Assembly (NCBI GenBank): GCA_947074195.1 | Contig: CAMTOS010000026.1 | Span: 1-32,998, forward strand | Direction of reading: 5' to 3' | DNA: 32,998 nt | Source of the DNA: an uncultured Bacteroides sp. | Lineage (GTDB): Bacteria > Bacteroidota > Bacteroidia > Bacteroidales > Bacteroidaceae | Shown here: piece after piece, positions 24,777 to 32,654 of the stretch | Position numbering within the stretch: position 1 is the stretch's first letter | Layout of the letters: every line of letters begins with the position of its first letter | Program-made: the position numbers and the translations under genes | The notes under the pieces: generated by a model | The model's database searches: none | Seen by the model: only the letters and a program-made list of their open reading frames with translations | Told to the model about the DNA's origin: nothing

Positions 24777-24816
24777 AATGCCTGAAAAGCAGTGATACAC
24801 GACTTTTTCAGGCATT
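24777..24816. terminator. Bidirectional terminator after rubredoxin
   Basis: AATGCCTGAAAA (24777-24788) pairs perfectly with TTTTCAGGCATT (24805-24816). CGTCTTTTT follows on the plus strand and a run of six T on the minus strand, so it can end both rubredoxin and the phosphate symporter gene (stop at 24838). Confidence 0.85.
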
Positions 24817-24837
24817 CGTCTTTTTAGTTTGATATAC

Positions 24838-26538
24838 TTATGAAGTAATTCTTCTCTCTTTTACATCAGCACCGGCTTCGACTACATTCACCACATAGTC
24901 ACCTAACTTCTCGCATTCAGAAATGATATCCATATAGATTACACCCTGCTGGTAGCTATATTCTTTATTGTTCACATCGATAATGTTCTGACTCTTCAAC
25001 TGATTGCGGTAATTGTTGATTTCGTCTTCAATGTTGAATGTTTTATTTAAATCGATTTTCTGATTCTCCGGCTTCTCAAGAGCAACAATCATCTGTTTTA
25101 ATGCTTCATCGGTGAGTTTCAGCATAATGTGAATATGCTCATATTGCTTCTCTGTAAAGTCAAAATTAAACTGGCGACGGCGACTAATTGAGCGTGCCAG
25201 ATTATAGCAGCTATCACCAATGCTTTCGATCTCAGTTACCTCACGAAGCATACTGCGGATGTGAAGCTTACTTTCAGAACTCAAACGGCCTTCGGATACT
25301 TCGTTCAGATAATTACCGATTTCGAGCTCCATATTATCGCTGATCTTTTCGTATTTTTCGATACGACTGAACAGCTTATTGAAATCATCGCCTTTCTCTT
25401 CGTGCAATAACTGTTCGACCATACCAAACATACGGTGAATACGTTCACTGAAAAGGTGTATCTCTTTACGTCCCTGAATGATAGAAAGCTCGGCAGTAGA
25501 TAGCATGCCGCTGGTGATAAAGCGCAAACGTGGTTCATCATCTTCCTCACGTGGATGAATAATGAGACAAACGGTACGCTCGATCAGTTTTACAAACCAG
25601 ATCAGGAAGAGTACATTACAGATATTGAATATGGAGTGGAAGGCTGAAAGTTTGTAAGAAACCAGTACATCCATATTCTCGGTATAGAAGAATTTATCTA
25701 CAATCCAGTTGACAAATGTCATAAACGGATGGAACAGAACGAGTACCCAAATCACCCCGAAAACATTAAATACCAGATGGGCCATCGCCGCACGTTTGGC
25801 TTGTGTATTGGCGGTTAATGCAGCGATATTAGCGGTGATAGTTGTACCTATATTCTCACCCAGGACCAGTGCGGCACCAAGTTCCAGACTAATCCAGCCG
25901 TTGGCACACATAATTAGTGTAATGGCCATGGTTGCAGCCGAAGCCTGTACCACCATTGTCAGGATAGTACCGATAAGCAGGAAGAGCAAGATAGAAGCAA
26001 AGCCCATATCGGTATAGTTCTGCACAAAAGCCAGCATATCGGGGTTTGCGCCAAGGTCGGGAGCATTTTCTTTGAGGAAACCAAGCCCCATGAAGAGGAA
26101 GGCAAAACCAAAGATAAATTCACCGATAGATTTTCGTCTGTTCTTTTTAGAAAATATAAAAGGCAGTGCCAGGGCGATAATAGGTAATGCCAGCGCTGCC
26201 ATATTTACTTTAAATCCAAAAATTGAGATAATCCATGCCGTCACCGTCGTACCCACATTGGCACCCATAATTACAGTGATAGATTCGGCCAGTGTCAGTA
26301 GTCCTGCGTTAACGAAACTTACTACCATCACGGTAGTAGCAGATGAAGACTGAATGAGGGCGGTGATAAGGATACCGGTTAACATACCAGTTACGCGGTT
26401 TGTAGTCATTGCCGTAAGAATATTTCTTAAGCGGTCACCAGCCACTTTTTGCAACCCTTCGCTCATAATTTTCATCCCGTAAAGGAATAAACCCAATCCG
26501 CCGATTAGTTTTAAAAAATCATAAAACGTATACTCCAT
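24838..26538 (-). CDS. Na+/phosphate symporter family protein with PhoU-like C-terminus
   Basis: Inner-membrane phosphate transporter of the NptA/YjbB type, 566 residues. Two inverted Na_Pi_cotrans repeats show the signature QSSSATTVMVVSFVNAG (63-79) and its second copy QASAATMAITLIMCANGW (198-215), spread over about eight membrane helices (about 10-325). A cytoplasmic helical PhoU-like domain follows (about 345-560, containing SIGDSCYNLARSISRR and SECEKLGDYVVNVVEAG). In E. coli such proteins export phosphate, whereas vertebrate relatives import it; the direction here is unknown. It is monocistronic and convergent with the rubredoxin gene, sharing a terminator, and divergent from the nucleoside kinase gene across 88 bases. 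Confidence 0.93.
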   Translation of the reverse strand: MEYTFYDFLKLIGGLGLFLYGMKIMSEGLQKVAGDRLRNILTAMTTNRVTGMLTGILITALIQSSSATTVMVVSFVNAGLLTLAESITVIMGANVGTTVTAWIISIFGFKVNMAALALPIIALALPFIFSKKNRRKSIGEFIFGFAFLFMGLGFLKENAPDLGANPDMLAFVQNYTDMGFASILLFLLIGTILTMVVQASAATMAITLIMCANGWISLELGAALVLGENIGTTITANIAALTANTQAKRAAMAHLVFNVFGVIWVLVLFHPFMTFVNWIVDKFFYTENMDVLVSYKLSAFHSIFNICNVLFLIWFVKLIERTVCLIIHPREEDDEPRLRFITSGMLSTAELSIIQGRKEIHLFSERIHRMFGMVEQLLHEEKGDDFNKLFSRIEKYEKISDNMELEIGNYLNEVSEGRLSSESKLHIRSMLREVTEIESIGDSCYNLARSISRRRQFNFDFTEKQYEHIHIMLKLTDEALKQMIVALEKPENQKIDLNKTFNIEDEINNYRNQLKSQNIIDVNNKEYSYQQGVIYMDIISECEKLGDYVVNVVEAGADVKERRITS

Positions 26539-26626
26539 CTATTTTTATTTTAATTGTTATTTGTTTAAAAACTCTGCATGTCCTATTTTTATCAAATCAT
26601 AAACCCACTAAAGGCTCGAAACAGAT

Positions 26627-28300
26627 ATGAAACAGACGTTACAAATATATTGCAAAAATAATAATAAATACAGAGAATTTCCTATTGGCACCACGCTTTT
26701 GGATATTTATCACGGTTTTGAACTAAATTTTCCTTATCAGGTGGTTAGCGCGAAAGTAAATAACCGCTCTGAAGGGTTAAATTTCAGAGTATATAATGCA
26801 AAAGATGTTGAGTTTCTCGACATACGCGATTTGTCAGGAATGCGTACTTACGTGCGTTCTCTCTGCTTTATTTTATATAAAGCTATCAGGGAACTCTATC
26901 CCGATGGTAAACTTCACGTAGAGCATCCGGTTTCTAAGGGGTATTACTGTAATGTATATATCGGCCGTCCTTTGACTGAAGATGACATTTTAGGCATAAA
27001 GAATAAGATGCAGGAGATTATTGATGCCGATATTCCTTATCATCGCTTTGAATGTCACACGGAAGAGGCGGTACATATTTTTAGTGAGCAGGGTTTAATG
27101 GATAAAGTTAAACTGCTGAAAACTCAGGATGAAATCTATACCTATTATTATAAATTAGGTGATACAGTGGATTACTATTATGGTAATCTTGTTCCTTCGA
27201 CAGGTTTTATCCATCTTTTCGATGTGATGAAATATTCTGATGGCCTTTTACTCCGCATACCTAACCGCGAAAATCCCAACGAACTCGAAGAGGCCGTGAA
27301 GCAACCTATGATGCTCGATGTGTTTAAAGAATATGTAAAGTGGAGCCAGATTATGCGCCTGAACAATGCAGGCGATTTTAATGTGGCGTGCGAAAAAGGT
27401 TTTGCTACTGATTTGATTAATGTGGGCGAGGCTTTGCAGGAAAAGAAGATTGTACAGATTGCCGATACAATTTATCAGCATGGACTGGAAAAGGATCCTA
27501 TCAGGCTGGTACTGATATCAGGACCGTCATCGTCGGGCAAAACAACTTTCAGCAAACGTTTGTCTGTTCAACTGATGGCTAATGGATTGAAGCCTGTGCC
27601 TATTTCGATGGACAATTATTTTGTTGATCGCGAGCAGACGCCACGTGATGAGAATGGGAATTACGACTATGAATCGCTTTATGCACTCGACCTGAAATTG
27701 TTTAACGAGCAGATGCAGGCGCTGATGCGCGGTGAAGAGGTAGAACTCCCTACGTTCAATTTCATGCTGGGCAAAAAGGAATATAATGGCGAGAAGTTGC
27801 GCATTAACGGAAGCACCATTCTTATTCTCGAGGGTATTCATGCACTCAATCCGCTATTGTTGCCAAGTATCCCCGAACATTTGGTCTTCAAGATTTATGT
27901 CTCTGCACTGACAACCATTTCTCTCGATGACCATAACTGGATACCTACTACCGATAACCGTCTGCTTCGCCGCATCATACGCGACTTTAATTATCGTGGA
28001 TACTCGGCAAGAGATACGATATCGAGATGGTCCAGTGTGCGTGCAGGCGAAGATAAATGGATCTTCCCATATCAGGAGAATGCCGATGTGATGTTCAATT
28101 CGGCACTGATCTTCGAACTGGCGGTTTTGCGTCTTCACGCTGAGCCTATCCTCCGAGGTGTTCCACAGAATTGCCCCGAATTTGCCGAGGCACACCGTTT
28201 ACTGAGATTTATTAAATATTTCACACCAGTCAAGGATAATGAATTACCCCCCACTTCGTTATTGCGCGAATTCCTTGGAGGCAGTAGTTTCAAATATTAG
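26627..28300 (+). CDS. Nucleoside kinase with TGS / threonyl-tRNA-synthetase-like N-terminus
   Basis: A 557-residue fusion. Residues 1-65 resemble a TGS domain. About 70-210 resemble the editing (second additional) domain of threonyl-tRNA synthetase (YKAIRELYPDGKLHVEHPVS, then HTEEAVHIFSEQGLMDKVKL), and about 290-500 form a uridine-kinase/phosphoribulokinase-type domain with the P-loop ISGPSSSGKTTFSKRL (297-312), VPISMDNYFVDR and ILILEGIHALNP. The ThrRS editing HxxxH is not conserved (the corresponding helix reads YVRSLCFIL), so editing is unlikely. Related proteins in Bacteroidetes and Thermotoga are annotated as nucleoside or uridine kinases. The role of the synthetase-like part is unknown; it may bind tRNA or act as a sensor. 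The gene is followed 35 bases later by a sensor-kinase-like gene on the same strand. Confidence 0.93.
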   Translation: MKQTLQIYCKNNNKYREFPIGTTLLDIYHGFELNFPYQVVSAKVNNRSEGLNFRVYNAKDVEFLDIRDLSGMRTYVRSLCFILYKAIRELYPDGKLHVEHPVSKGYYCNVYIGRPLTEDDILGIKNKMQEIIDADIPYHRFECHTEEAVHIFSEQGLMDKVKLLKTQDEIYTYYYKLGDTVDYYYGNLVPSTGFIHLFDVMKYSDGLLLRIPNRENPNELEEAVKQPMMLDVFKEYVKWSQIMRLNNAGDFNVACEKGFATDLINVGEALQEKKIVQIADTIYQHGLEKDPIRLVLISGPSSSGKTTFSKRLSVQLMANGLKPVPISMDNYFVDREQTPRDENGNYDYESLYALDLKLFNEQMQALMRGEEVELPTFNFMLGKKEYNGEKLRINGSTILILEGIHALNPLLLPSIPEHLVFKIYVSALTTISLDDHNWIPTTDNRLLRRIIRDFNYRGYSARDTISRWSSVRAGEDKWIFPYQENADVMFNSALIFELAVLRLHAEPILRGVPQNCPEFAEAHRLLRFIKYFTPVKDNELPPTSLLREFLGGSSFKY

Positions 28301-28335
28301 GCAAAATTGTTTTGCCTGTTAATCCTCATCATATA

Positions 28336-29886
28336 ATGAAATTTAAATCGATCTTTCTAACGCTTTTCTTTTTATTGACCGTGAGCCTTGCAACAATGGC
28401 TCAGGATTCTCAGCTTGATGTTATCAAACAAAATGCTGAAACGGCGCTGCAAAACAAACAGTTTGTGCGGGCGCGTGACAATTATCTTCGCCTGTTTACG
28501 GCTTACAGTAACCAGGGCGATTATGCAACAGCTGTTGATTACGGACTTAAAGCCAACGAAATAAACATTCAGGAGCGTGCTTTTAAAGAAGCTTTCGATT
28601 TGTTTCGCAACATCGGTCAGGTAATTACTGATGCCGAAAAAAAGACCGGCAAACAGCAACCGCAACTATCTTACAACCTGGCTTCAGAACGTTTACTGCT
28701 TTATCAGAAAATGAGACGTGATTCACTGGCCAGCTGGCAACTGCAACAAATGGATCGTTTTGCCAAAGCTATCAATACACCTGCTATCTACAAGAACTTG
28801 CTTGTACTAAAGATGAGTAACAGCTTTGTTTTTGGCCGCTATGCACAGGGCGAAGCCTACTTAAAGGAACTGGCACAGATGCAGGGCGATGGTAGCCGCG
28901 AGGAGATGAACAGCTACTATCAGCAGCTTTTCGCTGTGGCACGTCAATCTAACAATGCTGCATTTACCGAATTGCTGTACAATCAATATAATGCATGGAA
29001 CGATTCGCTGAACCTGGCTATTGCCGAAGCTAAATATCAGCAATTGCAGACGGAGTATAATGAGGTAAAAACAGCACTCGCAGATGAAGAAGATACTGTA
29101 CGCACCAAACAATGGTTCATCGTTATTCTTTGCATCGTGCTTGGTGCAGCCATCGTCTTTATATTTATTCTGATTCTGCGCCAGATTAGTCTGACCATGA
29201 AAGCAAGAAAGGCAAAGAGACTGATGCTGGCAGCCGATGAGCGTAATGAACGACACAGCAGCTTCGTGCAGAATGTATCGGCTCAGATTCTTCCGGCGAT
29301 TGGCGAGATTGAAAAATCGGCTACGCAATTACCACAGACGATGCCTCAAACCATCCTGATTCAAGACACAGCCTCAGCGCTTCAGTCTTATATGCAACAC
29401 ATCGAAAGGTTGTCGCAACTTGAAAGTTCGCTGACTGAACTCTACCCTACCGAAACCATCGGTTTAAAAGATTTCTTCGATGAGCTGGATGCCATTGTTC
29501 GTCCTACCATCGCTCCGGGTGTAAATCTGGTGATGGATACCCCGAAGATGCAGGTGACTTCCAATCGTGAACAGCTGAAAGAGTTGCTTCTTCATTTGTT
29601 GGGCAATGCGGCTAAGTTTACCAAAGAAGGAAACATTCGTCTGGAGTACAAAAAGCGAGGCGCACAGACCTTTCAGTTTGTTGTAACCGATAATGGTCCG
29701 GGGATTCCTGAAGAAGAGCAGCAGGATATTTTCAAACCATTCAGTCATGTCAACCAGGGTATCTTGAATGGTGACGGACTGGGTTTACCGATCTGTAGTC
29801 TGATGGCTGTTAAGCTAAACGGGCAGCTGACCATTGATTCTACGTATAAAAGAGGTTGCCGTTTTATTTTAGAACTACACTCATAA
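28336..29886 (+). CDS. Sensor-histidine-kinase-like membrane protein lacking the phospho-acceptor histidine
   Basis: A 516-residue envelope protein starting at ATG 28336 (signal peptide to MAQ, 21-23; an upstream in-frame ATG would add eight residues). A periplasmic TPR-like helical region (about 25-255) precedes one membrane helix (about 259-282) and a cytoplasmic kinase-like part. The ATPase core is complete: N box LLLHLLGNAAKFT (N424), G1 DNGPGI (452-457), F box FKPF (466-469), G2 GDGLGL (479-484). The dimerisation helix, which should carry the H box (SHEIRTP), reads FVQNVSAQILPAIG with Ala at 316, and the nearest histidine is H307. It is probably co-transcribed with the nucleoside kinase. 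It may be an ATP-binding regulator or a kinase using another residue; no response regulator is adjacent. Confidence 0.9.
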   Translation: MKFKSIFLTLFFLLTVSLATMAQDSQLDVIKQNAETALQNKQFVRARDNYLRLFTAYSNQGDYATAVDYGLKANEINIQERAFKEAFDLFRNIGQVITDAEKKTGKQQPQLSYNLASERLLLYQKMRRDSLASWQLQQMDRFAKAINTPAIYKNLLVLKMSNSFVFGRYAQGEAYLKELAQMQGDGSREEMNSYYQQLFAVARQSNNAAFTELLYNQYNAWNDSLNLAIAEAKYQQLQTEYNEVKTALADEEDTVRTKQWFIVILCIVLGAAIVFIFILILRQISLTMKARKAKRLMLAADERNERHSSFVQNVSAQILPAIGEIEKSATQLPQTMPQTILIQDTASALQSYMQHIERLSQLESSLTELYPTETIGLKDFFDELDAIVRPTIAPGVNLVMDTPKMQVTSNREQLKELLLHLLGNAAKFTKEGNIRLEYKKRGAQTFQFVVTDNGPGIPEEEQQDIFKPFSHVNQGILNGDGLGLPICSLMAVKLNGQLTIDSTYKRGCRFILELHS

Positions 29887-29903
29887 ATCTATACGTCCTA
29901 TTT

Positions 29904-29942
29904 AACAGACAGATGAAAACTTTTTGCATCTGCAGGCTGTTT
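29904..29942 (+). terminator. Possible terminator after the kinase-like gene
   Basis: AACAG/CTGTT and CAGATG/CATCTG (29910-29915 with 29927-29932) form an interrupted stem followed by TTATATT. The T-run is weak, so confidence is low. Confidence 0.3.
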
Positions 29943-30000
29943 ATATTATGAAATACATTGATAATCATTGTTTTTCAAGATAACAAAACAATAAGCAGCC

Positions 30001-30768
30001 ATGAAAAAGACGTTAATATATCTTCTTTTCACTGCTTTACTAAGCTTACAGTTTGGATGTGGTGGAAGTGATGATGGCTATTCTCCTGACGGGGTATGGT
30101 GTTATATGGATTCCGAAAATAATACGATTTGCAAATTAATCATCGGGGGAAGCAATGCGATTTCTTCTGGTGGAACCTATACGCGTCTGAGTATTATAAA
30201 AGGAGTCGGCGATTATGATATTTTGCTCGGTGGAGGTGTCTATAACGAGAAGACCGAATCGGGAATCATTACATTTACCGAAAGCGAAGACGGCAGTCCT
30301 AACTATACATTTGTTACATTAATCAGCTCTATGCGCCTGATGCTGCGATTCGATTCGAACAGCAATATCAGCAATGAAGTTTATACGCTGACAAAAACAG
30401 AGAATCCGATAAGTCTTGCAGGGAATTGGGGAGGAGAGATGTATTATAATGATAATAAGGTAACTATAAATACCGAAATCTATCCCGAAATGAGAGATAA
30501 TATATGGGGAAAAATTACAGTCAGTTATCCGGGGCTGGACCAATCGTCAATCTATAATATCACGCGCTTCAATTATAACCAATTGGTCGGTGATGCGTCA
30601 TTCAGGATTGAAACGACAACAGAAGATCAGCCTACGATAGAGTATACCGGGAATGTATATTATGACTATGATCTTGATGTCATTAAGGGTATTGCAGTAT
30701 TGGCTACAGGAGATTTGAATTATGAATTTACGCTCTCGCCAACATTGAGCTGGAGCACAACCAAATAA
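30001..30768 (+). CDS. Orphan lipoprotein, function unknown
   Basis: I do not recognise a family. The 255 residues begin with a lipoprotein signal (MKKTLIYLLFTALLSLQFGC, Cys 20), followed by GGSDDG; the acidic residues after Cys fit the surface-export signal described for Bacteroidetes lipoproteins. The mature part is beta-rich with many aromatic and charged residues in alternating pattern (YTRLSIIKGVGDYDILLGGG, then GNWGGEMYYNDNK and GNVYYDYDLDV). Two similar-length halves meet near residue 140, possibly lipocalin-like beta barrels, but that is a guess. It is a single gene with no clear promoter match and a bidirectional terminator downstream. It converges with another orphan lipoprotein gene. 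Confidence 0.83.
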   Translation: MKKTLIYLLFTALLSLQFGCGGSDDGYSPDGVWCYMDSENNTICKLIIGGSNAISSGGTYTRLSIIKGVGDYDILLGGGVYNEKTESGIITFTESEDGSPNYTFVTLISSMRLMLRFDSNSNISNEVYTLTKTENPISLAGNWGGEMYYNDNKVTINTEIYPEMRDNIWGKITVSYPGLDQSSIYNITRFNYNQLVGDASFRIETTTEDQPTIEYTGNVYYDYDLDVIKGIAVLATGDLNYEFTLSPTLSWSTTK

Positions 30769-30817
30769 CTTTTTCAAAACAATATACACTTAATAAGCTT
30801 ACTAACTAATAATGAAA

Positions 30818-30858
30818 AAGCGGAAAGCCTCTGTGAAGAAGTTTTCCGCTTATTTTTT
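30818..30858. terminator. Bidirectional terminator between two convergent lipoprotein genes
   Basis: AAGCGGAAA (30818-30826) pairs with TTTCCGCTT (30843-30851). The right side continues with a run of T, and the left side has AAAAAG, which reads as T-rich on the minus strand. Confidence 0.75.
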
Positions 30859-30873
30859 TATATTGTCTCTACT

Positions 30874-31746
30874 CTATTTGGTCGTTTCATTTAAATCGAG
30901 ATTGGTATACCAGCGATATTTAATCCCATCAACTGTCTGTGTATAATCACACAATATATTCAGACTCTCATGCGAGAAAGTAAGATTGTAAGTGTAATCC
31001 ACATCTGCATTATCGGTTTCATTATAAGAATCAAAAGTGATTTCATCACGGCTTTCATCTTTCCATTGCCAGGTGGAGAACCAGGTTGTTCCGTCTTTCC
31101 TGATGTTTGCGCAGGTTCCTGCACGGGTAAACCATAATTGCAGTGAACTATCGGCTATCCACTGCGCCTCAGTTGTGGTATTATCACGATCGTAAAACAC
31201 CTTACATGATGTATCGCCGACATTATATTCCACGTTAAATATCAGTTCATCATTATGATAGCTGGCTTTTTCAATAAAACTGAAATCCCAGATTCTGCAT
31301 AGTTTCTCAGTCTTATCAGAATTGGCATATTCGGTAGCTTTTGTAACCATTAGATTCGATACTCCCTTTTCAATTTTAGTGAGTGCTATTTCTGTAATCA
31401 CATTATTGGTATAAGTACAAGTGAGATTACCAAAATTATCGAGCTTATATATATCGCTGCTGATCTGCGAATAGGTGCCATAGATACATACATTGCCGGT
31501 TATTATATCCACACCGTCACCTCTTGTAGTTGCAGAGCTGCTCTTCTCGTTCAGTTCGATAATATACATTCCATACGATGTAAATTCTATTGATACATAT
31601 CCGCTTTCGGTATTGGATACCAGATATTTTCCTGATATATCGACATAAACACCCTCAGGGTATTTATCGTCATTGCTGCACGACGTTATGAAAAACAATC
31701 CCATAAGTGCGGGCAACAATAGCTGTATAAATTTTGTACATCTCAT
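30874..31746 (-). CDS. Orphan lipoprotein, function unknown
   Basis: The 290-residue product has a lipoprotein signal ending FFITSC (Cys 23), then SNDDKY, which again fits surface export. The mature protein is beta-rich and reads as two halves. The first (about 35-130) starts SGKYLVSNTESGYVSIEF; the second (about 155-285) starts LCRIWDFSFIEKASYHNDEL and includes WFSTWQWKDESRDEITFDSY. Two lipocalin-like or similar beta barrels are plausible but unproven. I see no convincing sequence match to the convergent lipoprotein at 30001-30768 beyond signal and composition. It is a single gene; the 190-bp gap upstream holds the ferritin terminator. Confidence 0.82.
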   Translation of the reverse strand: MRCTKFIQLLLPALMGLFFITSCSNDDKYPEGVYVDISGKYLVSNTESGYVSIEFTSYGMYIIELNEKSSSATTRGDGVDIITGNVCIYGTYSQISSDIYKLDNFGNLTCTYTNNVITEIALTKIEKGVSNLMVTKATEYANSDKTEKLCRIWDFSFIEKASYHNDELIFNVEYNVGDTSCKVFYDRDNTTTEAQWIADSSLQLWFTRAGTCANIRKDGTTWFSTWQWKDESRDEITFDSYNETDNADVDYTYNLTFSHESLNILCDYTQTVDGIKYRWYTNLDLNETTK

Positions 31747-31864
31747 AATCTTTCAGATTTAAATCATTATTCTACTTTATTTTACGCCATAAATAAACAA
31801 AGGGAATTGATGCTTGGTTGATTCTGATTTATTTTATTAACAAGTAGACGAACGGTATAAGGAT

Positions 31865-31906
31865 AAAAAAACAGATGAAGTAAGAATTGCTACTCTACTC
31901 CATCTG
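31865..31906 (-). terminator. Terminator of the ferritin-like gene
   Basis: CAGATGAAGTA (31872-31882) pairs with TACTCCATCTG (31896-31906), 11 positions with one mismatch that is a G-U pair in RNA. Seven T residues follow on the minus strand, 31 bases past the gene's stop codon. Confidence 0.75.
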
Positions 31907-31936
31907 CCTATGTGCTAAGCTAACTTATATCGTTGG

Positions 31937-32479
31937 CTAATCGTTGGTACCGATATCTTCGTGTCCGTCTTCATCGTTTCCCTGAACACGCTGAATGGTT
32001 TGTAGCGCCAGATATGTATCACCGAATTTCTTAAAGTTATCACCTTCAATATCGAAAGTATCTTCGTGCTGTTCTTCAATTTCAATCAGTTTTTCGAAGA
32101 GGCGTTTTGAGGTAGAATCGCCTGCAGCACCACATTGCGATGCAAAATCATTATACAAATCGACAGTCTTGCTTTCCATCTCGGCAGCAATCTGAAGAAC
32201 TTTCTGTATATCGATTTCCATTTTGCCATCTACCTTGTCCAGATAAACAATGGAATCGGCCGATTTCATAATTACATCGCCTTTCAGGAACAGAATTCTG
32301 TCTGAAAGCATGTCAATATGCATCATCTCTTTAATCGAAACGTTCTTAAATAATTTAGCCAGATGAGTGTACCCTTTGTCTTCGAAATGGAACTGAAAAT
32401 AAAGATATTGTAAGACGGTTTGAATTTCTTTGCTGACTGCTATATTAAGCAGTTCAATGCTTTTTTCCCGGTTAGCCAT
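31937..32479 (-). CDS. Bacterioferritin-like iron-storage protein
   Basis: A 180-residue four-helix-bundle ferritin. Ligands of the di-iron site are in register with bacterioferritin: E18, E51 and H54 (KEMMHID), E100, and E135/H138 (EIEEQHED). The segment SIKEMMHIDMLSDRILFLKG is close to the E. coli Bfr helix, including Met 52, which in Bfr is the axial haem ligand, so haem binding is possible. A B. fragilis bfr product has been described as Dps-like, and this protein may be its counterpart. It has one cysteine (C116). The last 14 residues are acidic and disordered-looking (GNDEDGHEDIGTND). It is monocistronic and divergent from the DsrE-family gene. Its role is iron detoxification and storage against peroxide stress. 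Confidence 0.93.
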   Translation of the reverse strand: MANREKSIELLNIAVSKEIQTVLQYLYFQFHFEDKGYTHLAKLFKNVSIKEMMHIDMLSDRILFLKGDVIMKSADSIVYLDKVDGKMEIDIQKVLQIAAEMESKTVDLYNDFASQCGAAGDSTSKRLFEKLIEIEEQHEDTFDIEGDNFKKFGDTYLALQTIQRVQGNDEDGHEDIGTND

Positions 32480-32543
32480 AATGTTTTGATCTTTAAGAAT
32501 TATACATGTTTTATCAACAACAAAAAAGAATGAAAAGTTTAAG

Positions 32544-32555
32544 ATGTATATACAT
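32544..32555. promoter_or_regulatory. 12-bp palindrome in the ferritin/DsrE divergent region
   Basis: ATGTATATACAT is a perfect palindrome 64 bases upstream of the ferritin ATG, in the 175-bp gap to the DsrE-family gene. Its AT-rich content makes chance occurrence quite possible. No consensus -7 box was found for the ferritin gene. Confidence 0.2.
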
Positions 32556-32654
32556 TATTCCAATCGATTTTTAAAAATGAATAAATGGTTGTCAGACTGA
32601 AATACAAAAACCGGGCGCTTTGTTTAATTGGGGAATAACTAAAACCATAAGATC

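Noticed and set aside
24615..24815. Minus-strand open frame over rubredoxin
   Set aside because: Rubredoxin on the plus strand has all four cysteines and normal length; the antisense frame runs through the terminator.
28312..28335. Earlier ATG for the kinase-like protein
   Set aside because: The eight extra residues precede a perfect signal peptide; the later ATG is the natural start.
30001..31746. The two lipoproteins as paralogues
   Set aside because: Beyond signal peptide, composition and general beta pattern I could not align them.
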